A DNA stretch of 64,000 bases from Isoetes taiwanensis (Eukaryota > Streptophyta > Lycopodiopsida > Isoetales > Isoetaceae), in assembly GCA_021234155.1 (NCBI GenBank), contig JAJEKV010000010.1, positions 13,506,538 through 13,570,537 on the forward strand, read 5' to 3'. The notes under the pieces were generated by a model. It searched no databases and was not told where the DNA came from. It saw only the letters and a list, made by a program, of their open reading frames with translations. The first letter of the stretch is position 1; every line of letters starts with the position of its first letter. Shown here one piece after another: positions 11,298-21,280 of the stretch. The position numbers and the translations under genes are program-made.

Positions 11298-11700
11298 GTG
11301 TTAGTCCTGTGCCTCCTGGTACAGGACTATTCATGCATACGACGGACCAAGTCAAATCCAAGGATCCAAGGCAGACGCAGGGGGCGGTCGTCCAAGCGGC
11401 CCGCACCCTGCTTGTCAAAGCACCGATCTGCTACCAAGAGGCGCCGCGACAAGTGATGACCCGTCACCACCTGCGTTAGCATCAGCGTGGTTCTAGGCAT
11501 TTCAAGAGGCACCGCCAACACTCCTACAAATCAGGCCTCCTTCCAGGAGTCGGCACCGAGATCAGTCAGGGTGTCTATATTGGGCCAAAGGCCATTGTAC
11601 TATATATATGAGTAGAGCTAGCATATGATGACTAGATGAGTTTTGAGTCTTGTCTCTCTTCTGTCTTCTCTCGATTGCGAGAGCTCATGTATGTTCATCA
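11298..11700 (+). repeat. LTR of about 400 bp, flanked by a PPT on the left and a PBS-like site on the right
   Basis: The sequence starts TGTTAGTCCTG straight after a G-rich polypurine tract and ends ...GTTCATCA. It has a TATA box (ctatatatatgag, about 11,601). Directly downstream, tttgatatcaaggaagc (11,700-11,716) resembles the initiator-Met tRNA primer site TGGTATCAGAGC. A PPT before and a PBS after a single LTR is the arrangement expected between two tandem elements that share one LTR. Confidence 0.6.
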
Positions 11701-11717
11701 TTTGATATCAAGGAAGC

Positions 11718-12118
11718 TTATCATTTTCCTCTCACTGTTCTCATTTGTTCTGTTTTCTTCTTCTAGTTCTTTTCTTGCAAATCCCGCATGACATAGTCCC
11801 CCAGATTCTCCTGTTAGATCCAAGGGTCCTCACAGAGGGCTGTCTTGCAGGAGTTCCCGAACCCAGACCCCAAACACAATGCTTCTGAGGAAAATAAGAA
11901 ACTCAAAAATGCAAGATGCAAAGGACTATGCCATGGTGCTAAAGAGGACACGTGCATTGGAGGGCATCAACAGAATTCTACAACGTTGCCTGCAACGAGA
12001 ACCAGGATCTTGAGTACTTCAATGAGAAGGCCAAGCTTGAGGATGAAGATATGAAGGATTTGAAATGATTGTACCAGCCATACATTAACACCAAGCTGCA
12101 ACGAAACATCAAAACAAA
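11718..12118 (+). other. Leader-like sequence after the LTR
   Basis: T/C-rich DNA (ttctgttttcttcttctagttc) followed by A-rich, Glu/Lys-coding DNA ('ASEENKKLKNA', about 11,880). It may be the 5' leader and gag start of a second element, but I find no diagnostic motif. Confidence 0.3.
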
Positions 12119-12920
12119 TTGTTTCCAAAGCTTGCTCAAGAACTTCTAACACGCAAGCTAGGTTTTGGCATTGTGCCTTTCAAAATAGACTCCACCTCGC
12201 TACCGTACTTGGTGACATTGGGTCACAAGGGTTTCCGTAGATTGGAACTAGCCTCCAGGACTGTGTCGTTGTTCGTCATGAATATGATTGAAGACCCGAC
12301 CTTGCTCTATGGGAAGGTTGATCTGGATCAGTGGTACAAGACCTGTTTGGATGTGACGGAATTTGATACTTTAAGTTTCCTTATCTTGTGCATGTCTGGC
12401 ACTCAGATGATGGTAGTTTCGCAATGTGCAGCAGATATTAACTTTCAGAAGCAAATCTTGTATTTCATATATGAGATAGAACGTGAGTACAGAGTTGGTC
12501 TTCCAGAAACATCAAGTTTTGCAGACGTTATATTGGTTTTAGTGTCTAGCCATAATGGTATTGGCTTCAACAATTGATGGTCAAGTGAACTCCCGTATGT
12601 GGATAAGTTCATGGCCTGGAACGAAAATCTGGATTCCTAGAAGGGTGGAAAATTCATGGAGTCCTATCCACAAGATACCAATACGCCCCAGGGTTATAAA
12701 GTACTTTGTTACGAGTTTGGTCGGGGATGAACATATCGTATGCGAGTGGTACATGAACGGGTTGTTCTCGCAAGGGGCTATATTGTATAGAATGACCAAT
12801 ATTGATAGTTGGTGGCAAAGTCGTACTTGGATGCACTGTATGACCACTTTGTAAATAAAAAGAATGAGTCAACCAACGAGGAGGAAAAAACAGAAGAGGA
12901 CCTGGCTAACAACTAAGATA
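12119..12920 (+). pseudogene. Unidentified protein-coding remnant
   Basis: A 152-codon open frame (12119-12577) encodes 'LAQELLTRKLGFGIVPFKID' and 'LLYGKVDLDQWYKTCLDVTE', and looks protein-like in composition. The same frame continues after the stop, interrupted by several more stops, through 'LPYVDKFMAWNENLDS' and 'AKSYLDALYDHFVNKKNEST' to an acidic Lys/Glu-rich end near 12,915. The persistence of sensible residues across stops suggests a decayed gene of at least 260 codons. No signal peptide, membrane segment or known motif is visible, and I do not recognise the family. It could be cellular or element-encoded. Confidence 0.4.
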
Positions 12921-13012
12921 ATCAATGGATCCTTTGACAGATATGGAAGACGACGCAGCGGCGAGAATAAAAGAGAGGTGACCTCACTTAGTATATTTTC
13001 ATTGAATGCGCT

Positions 13013-13038
13013 GGTTCTTGACCCACGAGTCAAGAACC
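13013..13038. repeat. Stem-loop 1 of the TTTCTCG/CGAGAAA family
   Basis: Perfect 10-bp inverted repeat GGTTCTTGAC / GTCAAGAACC with a 6-nt loop. It shares arm sequence with six other hairpins up to 15,253. Confidence 0.85.
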
Positions 13039-13242
13039 TCACTAACATTGCTAACCGTCATCATTCATCATTTCAGGGAATTTGCTCAAACGGCTCATCC
13101 AATTTCGTCATTCTCTTTGTCACTGTCTGGATCGTCTGACCATATTATTGTAATCCCACTGAATGACACAGCTCTGCATGGTTCTATGTATATTATGTAC
13201 TGTTTTTGTATAGAACAAAAGGATGTATTCTGTTGCAAGGCG

Positions 13243-13268
13243 CTTTCTCGACTCGCGGGTCGAGAAAG
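13243..13268. repeat. Stem-loop 2 of the TTTCTCG/CGAGAAA family
   Basis: Perfect 10-bp inverted repeat CTTTCTCGAC / GTCGAGAAAG with a 6-nt loop. Compared with stem-loop 1, three base pairs differ and each stays paired. Confidence 0.85.
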
Positions 13269-13412
13269 TACCTTCCTGCTCAAAGCTACAAATATGTGAA
13301 CCATCTGGTGTAATTGTAATATATGAAACACCTAAATGGAACTGTAATTGTTTTTTTGGACTGTCATTGCTAACTAGACTGTAATTGTTAATTTCGACGT
13401 TCCTTCTTCTAG

Positions 13413-13625
13413 GTGACAAGGAGCCCACCATCCTATTACAATAACGCAAGGGATCCTGATGAAAGGAAATTGATTTTCGAACTTCATGAACCACAAAGGA
13501 TCTTACAAGTAATGCATGACATCTATGGAGGATGGGAGAAATGCATTTTTGACCCAGCCATTGAGGAGAGGATAGGGGAGGAGGGCGGTGAGATCGGGTT
13601 GGACGGGCCAAGTGGTCGCCCGTGA
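13413..13625 (+). other. Open frame of 70 codons, probably part of a longer decayed gene or chance
   Basis: The frame encodes 'DERKLIFELHEPQRILQVMH' and 'IYGGWEKCIFDPAIEERIGE', reasonable protein composition, preceded by a possible splice acceptor (ttccttcttctag, ending about 13,413). No family is recognised. Confidence 0.25.
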
Positions 13626-13754
13626 AGCTCCTCCTCGTGAAGCTTTCCATCATCTTCAAGTTGCTCCGAGAGCATGGAGAAGGTCCAAGGATGTTTTGTT
13701 GTTCCACTCAGGTGGACCGTGTATCATCCTGATGTAACGCTTGTGACAGCATGA

Positions 13755-13830
13755 CCGCCGTGGTCTCTTAGACCACTGTAAACTACATTGTAAAGACGTC
13801 TTTATTAATAATAAGTCATTCTATGGCAAG
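13755..13830 (+). repeat. Direct repeat, copy 1: 3'-end-like sequence with an AT-rich tail
   Basis: Contains GTGGTCT-ctt-AGACCAC (a 7-bp hairpin) followed by 'actacattgtaa' and 'ctttattaataa'. The same order recurs at 15,095-15,165, about 1.34 kb downstream. Confidence 0.65.
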
Positions 13831-14327
13831 GTCCTAGACACAAGATATATCAGCCGAAGTGAAGTGGTGTTCTCATTGAGCTTTGTAAAATCATAGAGTA
13901 CAACTTGATCCCCTAATAGGGGTAGAAAACTTTGAAAACTTGAAAATTACATGCTCCAAATCGAGAGCATGACGAAACTAAAGAATACAAGATAACAAAT
14001 GGTTGTCCGCCGTTTGGTCTATGCAAAGGTGAGAAAAACTGGTGACGACTTCTCACTGGGATGAAACCCTGCCCTTTTAAGTTTTCGAGGAAAATCCTGA
14101 AGAGAAACAATTCCAATCATCTCGAGGAGTGTCGGCGGTGCCCGAACTAGAATAGAGACAACTTTGAAAACATTGCGCCAAGCAAGTACGACCCCGCACA
14201 CTCTGGCAGCCACAAGGCCCTAAAAAATAACCTGTAAAATTAAGGCTGAAAGAAAATAACCCGTCAGGGAGTTAGATGCTTCAAGAAAGAACGAGCACTA
14301 ATGCGCAATATAAAAAATAGCGCGAGA

Positions 14328-14500
14328 CTCGGAGGCTCCATGGCCACGCCGAGAAGGAAACAACAGCCGACCAATCGAGAACCGTCCGCGGAATGACCAT
14401 CGCGGGAAAAAATTCGATTAGTGCTGCCTCGGAGGCTACATCGCCATGCCGAGAAAGGATGATTAATATTTCTCGGAGGCTACCATGCCACGCCGAGAAA
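14328..14500. repeat. Stem-loops 3, 4 and 5 of the TTTCTCG/CGAGAAA family (longer loop class)
   Basis: Three hairpins: 14328-14353 (CTCGG/CCGAG), 14428-14453 (CTCGG/CCGAG) and 14469-14500 (TTTCTCGG/CCGAGAAA). Their loops share 'aggct' and 'gcca'. In all three the inner CTCGG...CCGAG span is exactly 26 bp. Relative to the other class they look as if 8 bp were added on the left side of the loop. Confidence 0.75.
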
Positions 14501-14757
14501 AAAATAAAGAATGCAGATAAAGAATATAGAAACAAACGAAAAACGAACACGATCAAGTGCAGACAATCCATCAAGGGAGGAAGGGTGAGGAAAACTGGTG
14601 GAATAGAGAAGCAGAAGAAAACTGAAATAGATACTGGCTACAACACCACGCCGAAAAGATTCGAGAATGTATAAAAAATTGGAGACTAGACCACACCATG
14701 TAATGAACCATGTCAGGGTGGGAGGGAGAGGGAAGCTAGAAGGAACAAAATAGAGTA

Positions 14758-14777
14758 GAAGGAAGGAAGGAAGGAAG
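14758..14777. repeat. GGAA/AAGG microsatellite
   Basis: Four to five copies of ggaa. Confidence 0.8.
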
Positions 14778-14957
14778 TATATTTTAACGTCCGCGGAGGC
14801 CAAACTTGACCTATGAGACGGTACATGCAGTACACAAAGCAGATAAAAAAATAGAGAAACTAGCTCAAGAGAACGCCGATAAGAGAAAAACTGAAAATGA
14901 AGAGTATATATAGAAGAAGGCGGTCCATCAATAGCAACGTCCCTTGCCAAAGAATGG

Positions 14958-14990
14958 CGGTTCTATTGCGAATACTTCGCAATAGAACCG
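14958..14990. repeat. Perfect 15-bp inverted repeat with a 3-nt loop
   Basis: CGGTTCTATTGCGAA, loop tac, TTCGCAATAGAACCG. No mismatch in the stem. It is not followed by a T-run, and nothing coding lies next to it. Confidence 0.9.
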
Positions 14991-15006
14991 TGACATTGTT
15001 CTATAG

Positions 15007-15030
15007 TTTCTCGACTTGCCATCTGAGAAA
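15007..15030. repeat. Stem-loop 6 of the TTTCTCG/CGAGAAA family
   Basis: TTTCTC...GAGAAA arms, total span 24 bp, loop core gacttgccatct. Confidence 0.65.
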
Positions 15031-15094
15031 AGGAGGCTATTTGTGTATACTTAGATTTTTTATTCACATCCTTTAAGATGGAAAAGAAAGGTCC

Positions 15095-15165
15095 ATAGTG
15101 GTCATTCCGTCCACTATACACTACATTGTAATGATGACCTTTATTAATAAAAATTCATTGGATAC
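15095..15165 (+). repeat. Direct repeat, copy 2: 3'-end-like sequence with an AT-rich tail
   Basis: Has gtggtc...ccac, 'actacattgtaa' and 'ctttattaataa' in the same order as 13,755-13,830, with point differences. Confidence 0.65.
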
Positions 15166-15229
15166 TACCGCTTTGTTTATAGAAAGTGAATTAGTGAATT
15201 ATTTAATTGGTTTTGTATGCATTTTTTAG

Positions 15230-15253
15230 TTTCTTGACCCGCCACCCGAGAAA
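15230..15253. repeat. Stem-loop 7 of the TTTCTCG/CGAGAAA family
   Basis: TTTCTTG...CGAGAAA arms (one G-T wobble), span 24 bp, loop core acccgccacc. Confidence 0.65.
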
Positions 15254-15750
15254 ATGCCTCCACGTATAACCCTTTAGTTGTTTTTTAACACATGAGAAAT
15301 GTCTCTTATTCAAACAATAATGGAACACAAGATGATTTGCATGCCCTTTTGGCTTAAAAAAACAGGATTCCTAAAAAAAATGGGAATTGCATGAGTCCCT
15401 CTTTAATATTATGCGACTTTTTCCAAAATTTAAGTTATCAATAAGGTCATGCCCATTCACAAAGCATGTAATAAGTATATTCCTTCTAATTATTGCATGA
15501 TCATGATGAATCCAATTTTTTCTAGCTCATATCCAGTATTAGTGAGAACCTGACAGCACAGGCATAACATAATAGTGTACATATTGTAGGATAGGCAGGC
15601 TTTCGCCCATGCCACTTTACAATAGACCACATTTCCACATTACATATGTGTATCGAACATAGTTGAAGTTTGAAACAAGATCTCTATATATTCTTTGTGG
15701 ATTCTATTTCTGCTTTTAATGGGAGCTTCTTCATTTGGATTTCCATAAGA
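15254..15750. other. AT-rich intergenic DNA
   Basis: No open frame, repeat or motif that I can support. Confidence 0.5.
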
Positions 15751-15754
15751 TCTT

Positions 15755-16650
15755 CAAAACACAATTTATGGGCTCTATGAAAGGGTATTTGCTGATTTTT
15801 CATCAGGTTCCCAAATCATTAGCAACATTGGAGTACGTCAGGAATGTCCTCTACCTCCTACATTCTTTGGCTTCTACATTGATCAATTGAAACCATGGCT
15901 TGATGATCATAGTAACGAGGACCATATTTGGTACATTACATCATCAATCAATTTATGTATGTTGATGATGTTTTGCTTATGGCACATACAATAGCTAGCA
16001 TGCAACAACATTTACATGTCTGGATACTTTTATTGAGAACACAGATCTGTGTGTTTAAAAAGACCGAGCTCTTAGTAGTTCAGTCTTCTTGACATACCAT
16101 TCCAACTTTGCGCTATGATAGACACGAAGTTGAAGTTGTAGATAGCAACAAGTATCTTGGTGTAGAATTCTATAAGAACATGCTCTAAGAACAGTGTATC
16201 ACCAAGCATGTGACTGCTGGTTGGAAAACACTCTACGCAATGCCCACTTATTTTCCACTTATTTTGGGCTTTTATAGAGCTTGTTTTACCATGTGATTTT
16301 TGAAGTGTGGGGGCCTAACAACAGTGCTAGTGCTTGGGAGAGCTTGGAATGGGTGCAAAAAAGCCTTTCTCATTTACAGCCTAGGAGTGAAAACTACAGT
16401 GCCATATGCTCTCTCTTTTTTTTTTTTTTATTATACAAGAGACATGGTTTTACCCTCTTTAACGTTCTGCCATGAAATGCCATATTCATTATATAAGCAA
16501 GGTTCATCATATGAAGAATGATACGTACCCACTTTTAGCACTTCTTATGGCTGAATCTCTTCAGCGTTTAAATGATGTTTGCAAAATCTGACCCCAAGTT
16601 TTTGCAACACTATCTATATGGTGCCTTGGTCCAAGTTAAAATTGGTCATT
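15755..16650 (+). pseudogene. LINE reverse transcriptase fragment
   Basis: Across frames: 'IISNIGVRQECPLPPTFFGFYIDQL' region at about 15,815-15,885 (the GVRQGCPLSP-type RT block), then Y-V-D-D at 15,958-15,969 followed by 'VLLMAHT', then 'VDSNKYLGVEFY' near 16,140-16,175, and the downstream 'LFYHVIFEVWGPNN' and 'SLGVKTTVPYA' blocks at about 16,275-16,410. This is the order of a non-LTR retrotransposon RT and its C-terminal extension. Stops and shifts show it is dead. The tandem duplication breakpoint (16,255) lies inside it. The right edge against LTR sequence near 16,640 is approximate. Confidence 0.75.
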
Positions 16651-17792
16651 ATCATGATGACAATGGCATTGGCTGGTATAGAACAATGGCTAGGGTAGTC
16701 CACTCCATCCGCCCCTCCTGTGCGCACTTTGCAGATAGCTATGGCGTGGTTGTAGCCTTTCAGAGCAATCTCATGGAGTCATCCTACGAGACTACTCTGG
16801 ATTACATCTCCTCGGTCCGATGAGGCAGGAAAGGGATGACTTCCCTCCAGAATCATAGTGGTTCCATGGGTGTGCTAGAGGATACGTGCCACCCAGGTGC
16901 ACACACATCCGTACTCGACTTAACCCCGTAAATCTATACCGAGTCCAGGATGTTTTTATAGGTACATATCCTGCGACCCATGAGGTGTTAGACCCATACC
17001 TGGCCCACAAGCAGTGACCAACTATAAGTCGAGCACACTGTAGGAGTCCCGGTAGCCACGCTCATCAAGGCTCCGCCCCCACTTCACCAGCTGTGACCGT
17101 TATTTGGTGCTGAACTACATCATAGCATCTACAACCTGGTGGGCTCTTGTGCACAGGCCACAACTAATGGGATTTACGAGGTTCTAACTAGGAGCATATC
17201 TAATCTTAGATGGCCTTTAGGTCTCTACCCCCTTTTACCCATACAACACAGGAGCAACAGAAAGAGAGCTTTATATCTAATACATCCATCATAATCTCAT
17301 CTAGAATATAAAATAGAGAGACTAATCATCCATCTAACAAGCAAGGGTTGGTTCCTAATTAGAATCTCAAGCTAACTAAGCCTACTAACCGATATCTGAG
17401 CTAAATCTCCCATCTCTCAAGTTCCCCATGCCCTACTGGTTGAATAGGCTCCTTCTCCACCTCCAATTGCCCCCAAATCCATTTGGTGCAGAATTGGGGT
17501 GGAAGCCCCAATTTGGGTGACCCAAAGTTAGCAGGTCTGCCTTGCCCAATCGATTTGGGCCAAGTAGCAATTCTAGATTAGTTATCATTAACTAATTTAA
17601 TATTTTAGCCCTTTTAATATTAGGTTAATTCCTAAAATCGAATATTAGGGTTTAGAGTTAGGTTTCCACCTTAATAATTAATAAGCTAACATAGCTAACC
17701 TTAGCTTATGAATAATTAACGCACCATTAATTATTCATAGTGATGTGTCATGTATTTATACCTAAAAAGGCATATAAATACGTGGAACGTCA
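16640..17792 (-). repeat. 3' LTR of a reverse-strand LTR element, truncated at its 3' side (copy B1)
   Basis: The minus strand begins TGACGTTCCACG at 17,792, directly after a polypurine tract (17,793-17,810, aaggggaggagaacg). The LTR resembles 21,281-22,646 but lacks about the last 370 bp, being cut near 16,640 against LINE sequence. It contains a recognisable upstream segment with 'tatttatatgcc' promoter-like DNA. Confidence 0.75.
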
Positions 17793-19074
17793 CGTTCTCC
17801 TCCCCTTAAAAATGATGTTGTCCTCAGCATCTAGACAAGTCTACAAGAATTAGGGGTTAAGCATGGCAACACATCACATATTACAAGAAAACGTTTCCCC
17901 TCCTTAAGGAAGGCAACACAGGACCGAAGGGTATGGGATGGTTTGAGAATTCAAACTAGTTGGAAGGAATTAGCAAAATGTTTAACAAATTGCTAAAAGG
18001 TGGTGGAAAATCCAATGGAGAGTTGATATGAAATATGGCATTGTGATGCATGGGAAGCTCAAAAGATATTAGAATAAATCCAATATGGATCGCATATATG
18101 AGTCCGTAGAATTAGGGGAATAAAATAATTTCCAGACCATCAGAAGAATTCGGTGGTGAGATTATAAATCGCAGAAGATTATTGTCTTCAAGGTGATCAA
18201 AGTTGAAAATGATATGTAATATGCAATTCATAAATCTGATAGGATTCATGAACGCTAGCATGCGTTATCTCGGTCACGTCGGGCAGGGTTGGTTTATGAG
18301 GATTGTGAAATGTGTGGTGCTAAAACCACAACATGGATATGATAGAAGATAACGATCTGAGAAAATATGGTCGGGGCAACCAAAAGTTGAATTCCTAGTG
18401 GATAATATCATCCACGAGATTGTTATATCAGGTTAATTAAAGGCCGAGAGCAGAATATTCATGGAGAAACACATGTACTAGTCGTGTAAGTATTGAGGAT
18501 TGGACGATATGGCTGGCAGTTGTGAACTTAACGATGTGGCATTGTCTAAGAATCACATATGACTTTAGACTTAGGGATGGCTCACACATGTTACTATATC
18601 ACATAATAACAAGGTAGTTGTCATTGTATTACAGAGTATGTATCGTGATCTGGGGAAATGATCCATAAAAGGAACACGACCATTGAGAAGAAGTATTGAA
18701 GGGTGATAGGATTAAAGAAATCCAAACCCATGGCGTAGAGGGGTGTTGCATGGCAGTCCCTAGTTGGTTGAGCCAAGAGAGATACGTTCTCTGGGAAAGC
18801 GAGAGGAGTCAAGGCTTAGACACTAAAGAGAAACAACGGTAACTATAGTTATGTTTATAAAATTTTACTAACCCCTAATATATAATGTGGAATAAGGTCT
18901 GATATAAAGCATATGAATGTAGTATAGATTAAATTATGGCAGGGCCGGAAGAAATTTTGTTATCAAGGCATCTATCAAAGAGAAAGAATATTTAAAGTTG
19001 TAGGTTTAAATTGTTGATAAGACAACATTATTGCCGTATTAGAATCCAACTTAGAAGTTCATACCTCGCCCAGA

Positions 19075-20395
19075 GGAGAGACAAGGGTGCTGCTGGTCCC
19101 ATCATCCCGGCACCCACGCCTTCCCTCATTCACTTACCAGGGACAGGTAGTGGAGGTGGCTCAGTCTTATAAGTATTTGGGCATTGAGTTTTCTACTACC
19201 ACACACTGGGATGCATCCATCGTTACGGGTCACTACGCAGGCCGGAAAGCCCTCAGATGCAATGCAAAACAACAAATACAAGGCGTAGCCGTATGCATGG
19301 GGTCACCGTGCACACTTGTTCGTGGGCTTTGGTTGAACCGGGTCCTCCTCTATGGGGTAGAAGTGTGGGGCGGTGATATCCCTCACCACTTGGAACGATC
19401 TAGAGCAGGTACAGTAAGGCCTTCTTGGCCCCGGCACTTTGGAGTGAAGTCCATGGTCCCATATCAGATCTTGCTCCGTGAGACAGGCTTCCTTCCATTA
19501 CTGAGAGGGCTCGGCTGAACGTCACATTATTTACTTCCGTAAGGTGGTGGCTATGGATGAAGCCCGGCTGCCCAACCTTGCTTTGGCAAAGGGCGATGGG
19601 TCCGCAAATGACTCAAAGCCTCTTTGGAAAGACAAGCAAGCCCAGTGGTTCTCGCTATGGAATGTGCAGCAATAATGATGTGGGACCAGTGCATACACCG
19701 AAGGAACGCTACCGCCTTGAAGGAGTACTTGGATGCTTGCTTCATGGCCAAGCTTTGGGATGCAGGGCCCCATCACACATGTCAAGGTGGCAAATTATCG
19801 ACAAAGAGTTAATCCCATGCTCACGAGGGCCCACACCACTACCCCGCACACCCATCTACCCATGAAAAAGCGCAGAGTGATTGCTTCCATTCGCCGACAG
19901 TGCACACCACCTCCGCATTGAGACAGGGAGATGGATTCGGGAGCCGTGAGGACCAGTCCGGCCGGTCTTTGTCAACAAGGCACCATTGAGGATGAAAGTC
20001 ACGCCCTCCGTGCTGTCCGGGTACCAAAGATATCCGGCTCGGTATGCTTTCTGTTAGTTGTGCCCCATCGCCTTGCATGAGCTCTACCGAGCACGGCCTC
20101 TGTAGGCTTGTTGGGATCAGACCTCCGGGAGGTAATGGATCTGTGACCCGCTTATGCCCCCGTCCCATACATTAACCTCACCGTACTTGTGATTATGTAT
20201 ATAATCATGCGGTATGTCGGCAAGATCCGTATTGCTACTAAGGTTTTCCTTCAAAACCCTTCGGGTGGGGTTTTTAATCCTGGTAGTAATAATACTGCTT
20301 TGCTCTCTTTGTACTTGGGTCCCATAGGCCAGTTGGTCTCCTGGGACGATAAAATCATATTCTATTCTATTCTATTCTTATGCATCAACAACATT
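19075..20395 (+). mobile_element. LINE 3' end, 5'-truncated, inserted in the LTR element (copy 1)
   Basis: The frame 19,087-19,518 encodes 'VVEVAQSYKYLGIEFSTTTH', 'LWLNRVLLYGVEVWGG' and 'SMVPYQILLRETGFLPL', typical of the C-terminal part of a plant LINE ORF2 (after the RT). More such blocks follow to about 20,130. A 3' UTR with the foldable word aaaacccttcgggtggggtttt (20,250-20,272) precedes a microsatellite-like tail (attctattctattct, ~20,357-20,377). Its strand is opposite to the host LTR element. Two other copies are at 30,170-31,480 and 61,740-62,885. Confidence 0.8.
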
Positions 20396-20559
20396 CGATA
20401 ATATGGTCGGGGGAATATATTTCTTGATGACAACAATAACCTTTAGGGTGAGCGCACCTAGACATGTTGCACAAGCCCGGTGGATTTGTTGCTACCACAG
20501 CATTGGTTTGGGAAAGGGAGATTAGAACAAGAAAACAAAGATACTATTGGTAATTGAAA

Positions 20560-20800
20560 GAAAGTTTATGTTTTGTTTTGGTAAAGGGTTTGGCTTGTTG
20601 TGAGAGGTCAAGAGTTCAAGTTCCTATATTATACTTTTGTTAGTTTGTGCAGAGAAAATGAGTACTAGATGTCTATAAGAAATATGTAAAATATTGGTTC
20701 ATGTTCAAAGAAGCTTGGTATGGTGGTAAGTGCTTAAGATTGGATTTGGAAGGTTGTAAGTTCAAATTTGTGCTGAGGGCAAAAAAATTTATATGGCAAA
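20560..20800 (+). other. tRNA-like (SINE-like) words in the LTR element
   Basis: Two stretches look like Pol III B-boxes in plus orientation: gagttcaagttcc (about 20,610) and gtaagttcaaattt (about 20,756), each preceded by an A-box-like word (ttggtaaagggtttggc; tggtggtaagtgctt). They are repeated in the duplicate at 31,700-31,915. Weak evidence for SINE heads. Confidence 0.3.
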
Positions 20801-21263
20801 AAAAATATATTAAAATTTTATATGGCAAAAAAATTTATACGCGAAAAAAAATACGAGAGCGTGAGAGTGGATTTTTGTGTTTCTTTTTGAATTCTAAAAT
20901 TGTTTCCCATGACCACGTCCCTCTTTCTTTAGAGCCCGTTTGATATCATTTTGGTGATAGCTACCTATGCCCCCTAGTCATTTGGACTGTCCCCGACGCG
21001 TTGGTGCAAGCACCTTCATTCGAGTTACCTCAAAAAAGTTATGGCCCTCCTTGGAATCGAGAGATCTCGTTCTCCAAAACCTAACATAACTTTACCCTAA
21101 TAACTCACACTTTAATCCCTAAATACTTATTTCACCCATAGCTACGCCAAACTCATACTAACTATAGAATTGGGGTAGTTTAACTAAAATTAAAGTCCCC
21201 TATAACTAACCAATCTAACGGGTTAGAATATGGCTAGTGCTATGATCAGGTCTACCAAAATCA

Positions 21264-21280
21264 TGGCTTTGATACTACTG
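21264..21280 (-). promoter_or_regulatory. Primer binding site, initiator-Met tRNA type
   Basis: The minus strand reads tagtatcaaagccatg immediately after the LTR end ...GCGTCA. This is a near match to the plant Met-tRNA primer site. Confidence 0.75.

Larger units (their letters stand above)
17793..21280 (-). mobile_element. Internal region of reverse-strand LTR element (copy 1), no pol visible
   Basis: Bounded by a PPT (17,793-17,810) and a primer binding site (complement of 21,264-21,280; reads tagtatcaaagccatg, close to the Met-tRNA site TGGTATCAGAGCCATG). About 3.5 kb, of which about 1.3 kb is an inserted LINE end (19,075-20,395). I find no gag, protease, RT or integrase on the minus strand, so it is a non-autonomous element or a thoroughly decayed one. 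The 63-codon minus-strand frame at 18,621-18,812 is present unchanged in the duplicate but has no protein-like features I can name. Confidence 0.7.

Noticed and set aside
14958-14990. microRNA precursor
   Set aside because: Stem of 15 bp is too short for a plant miRNA precursor.
18621-18812. 63-codon minus-strand frame, identical at 29,724-29,915
   Set aside because: Identity is explained by the recent tandem duplication, not by selection; no protein features.
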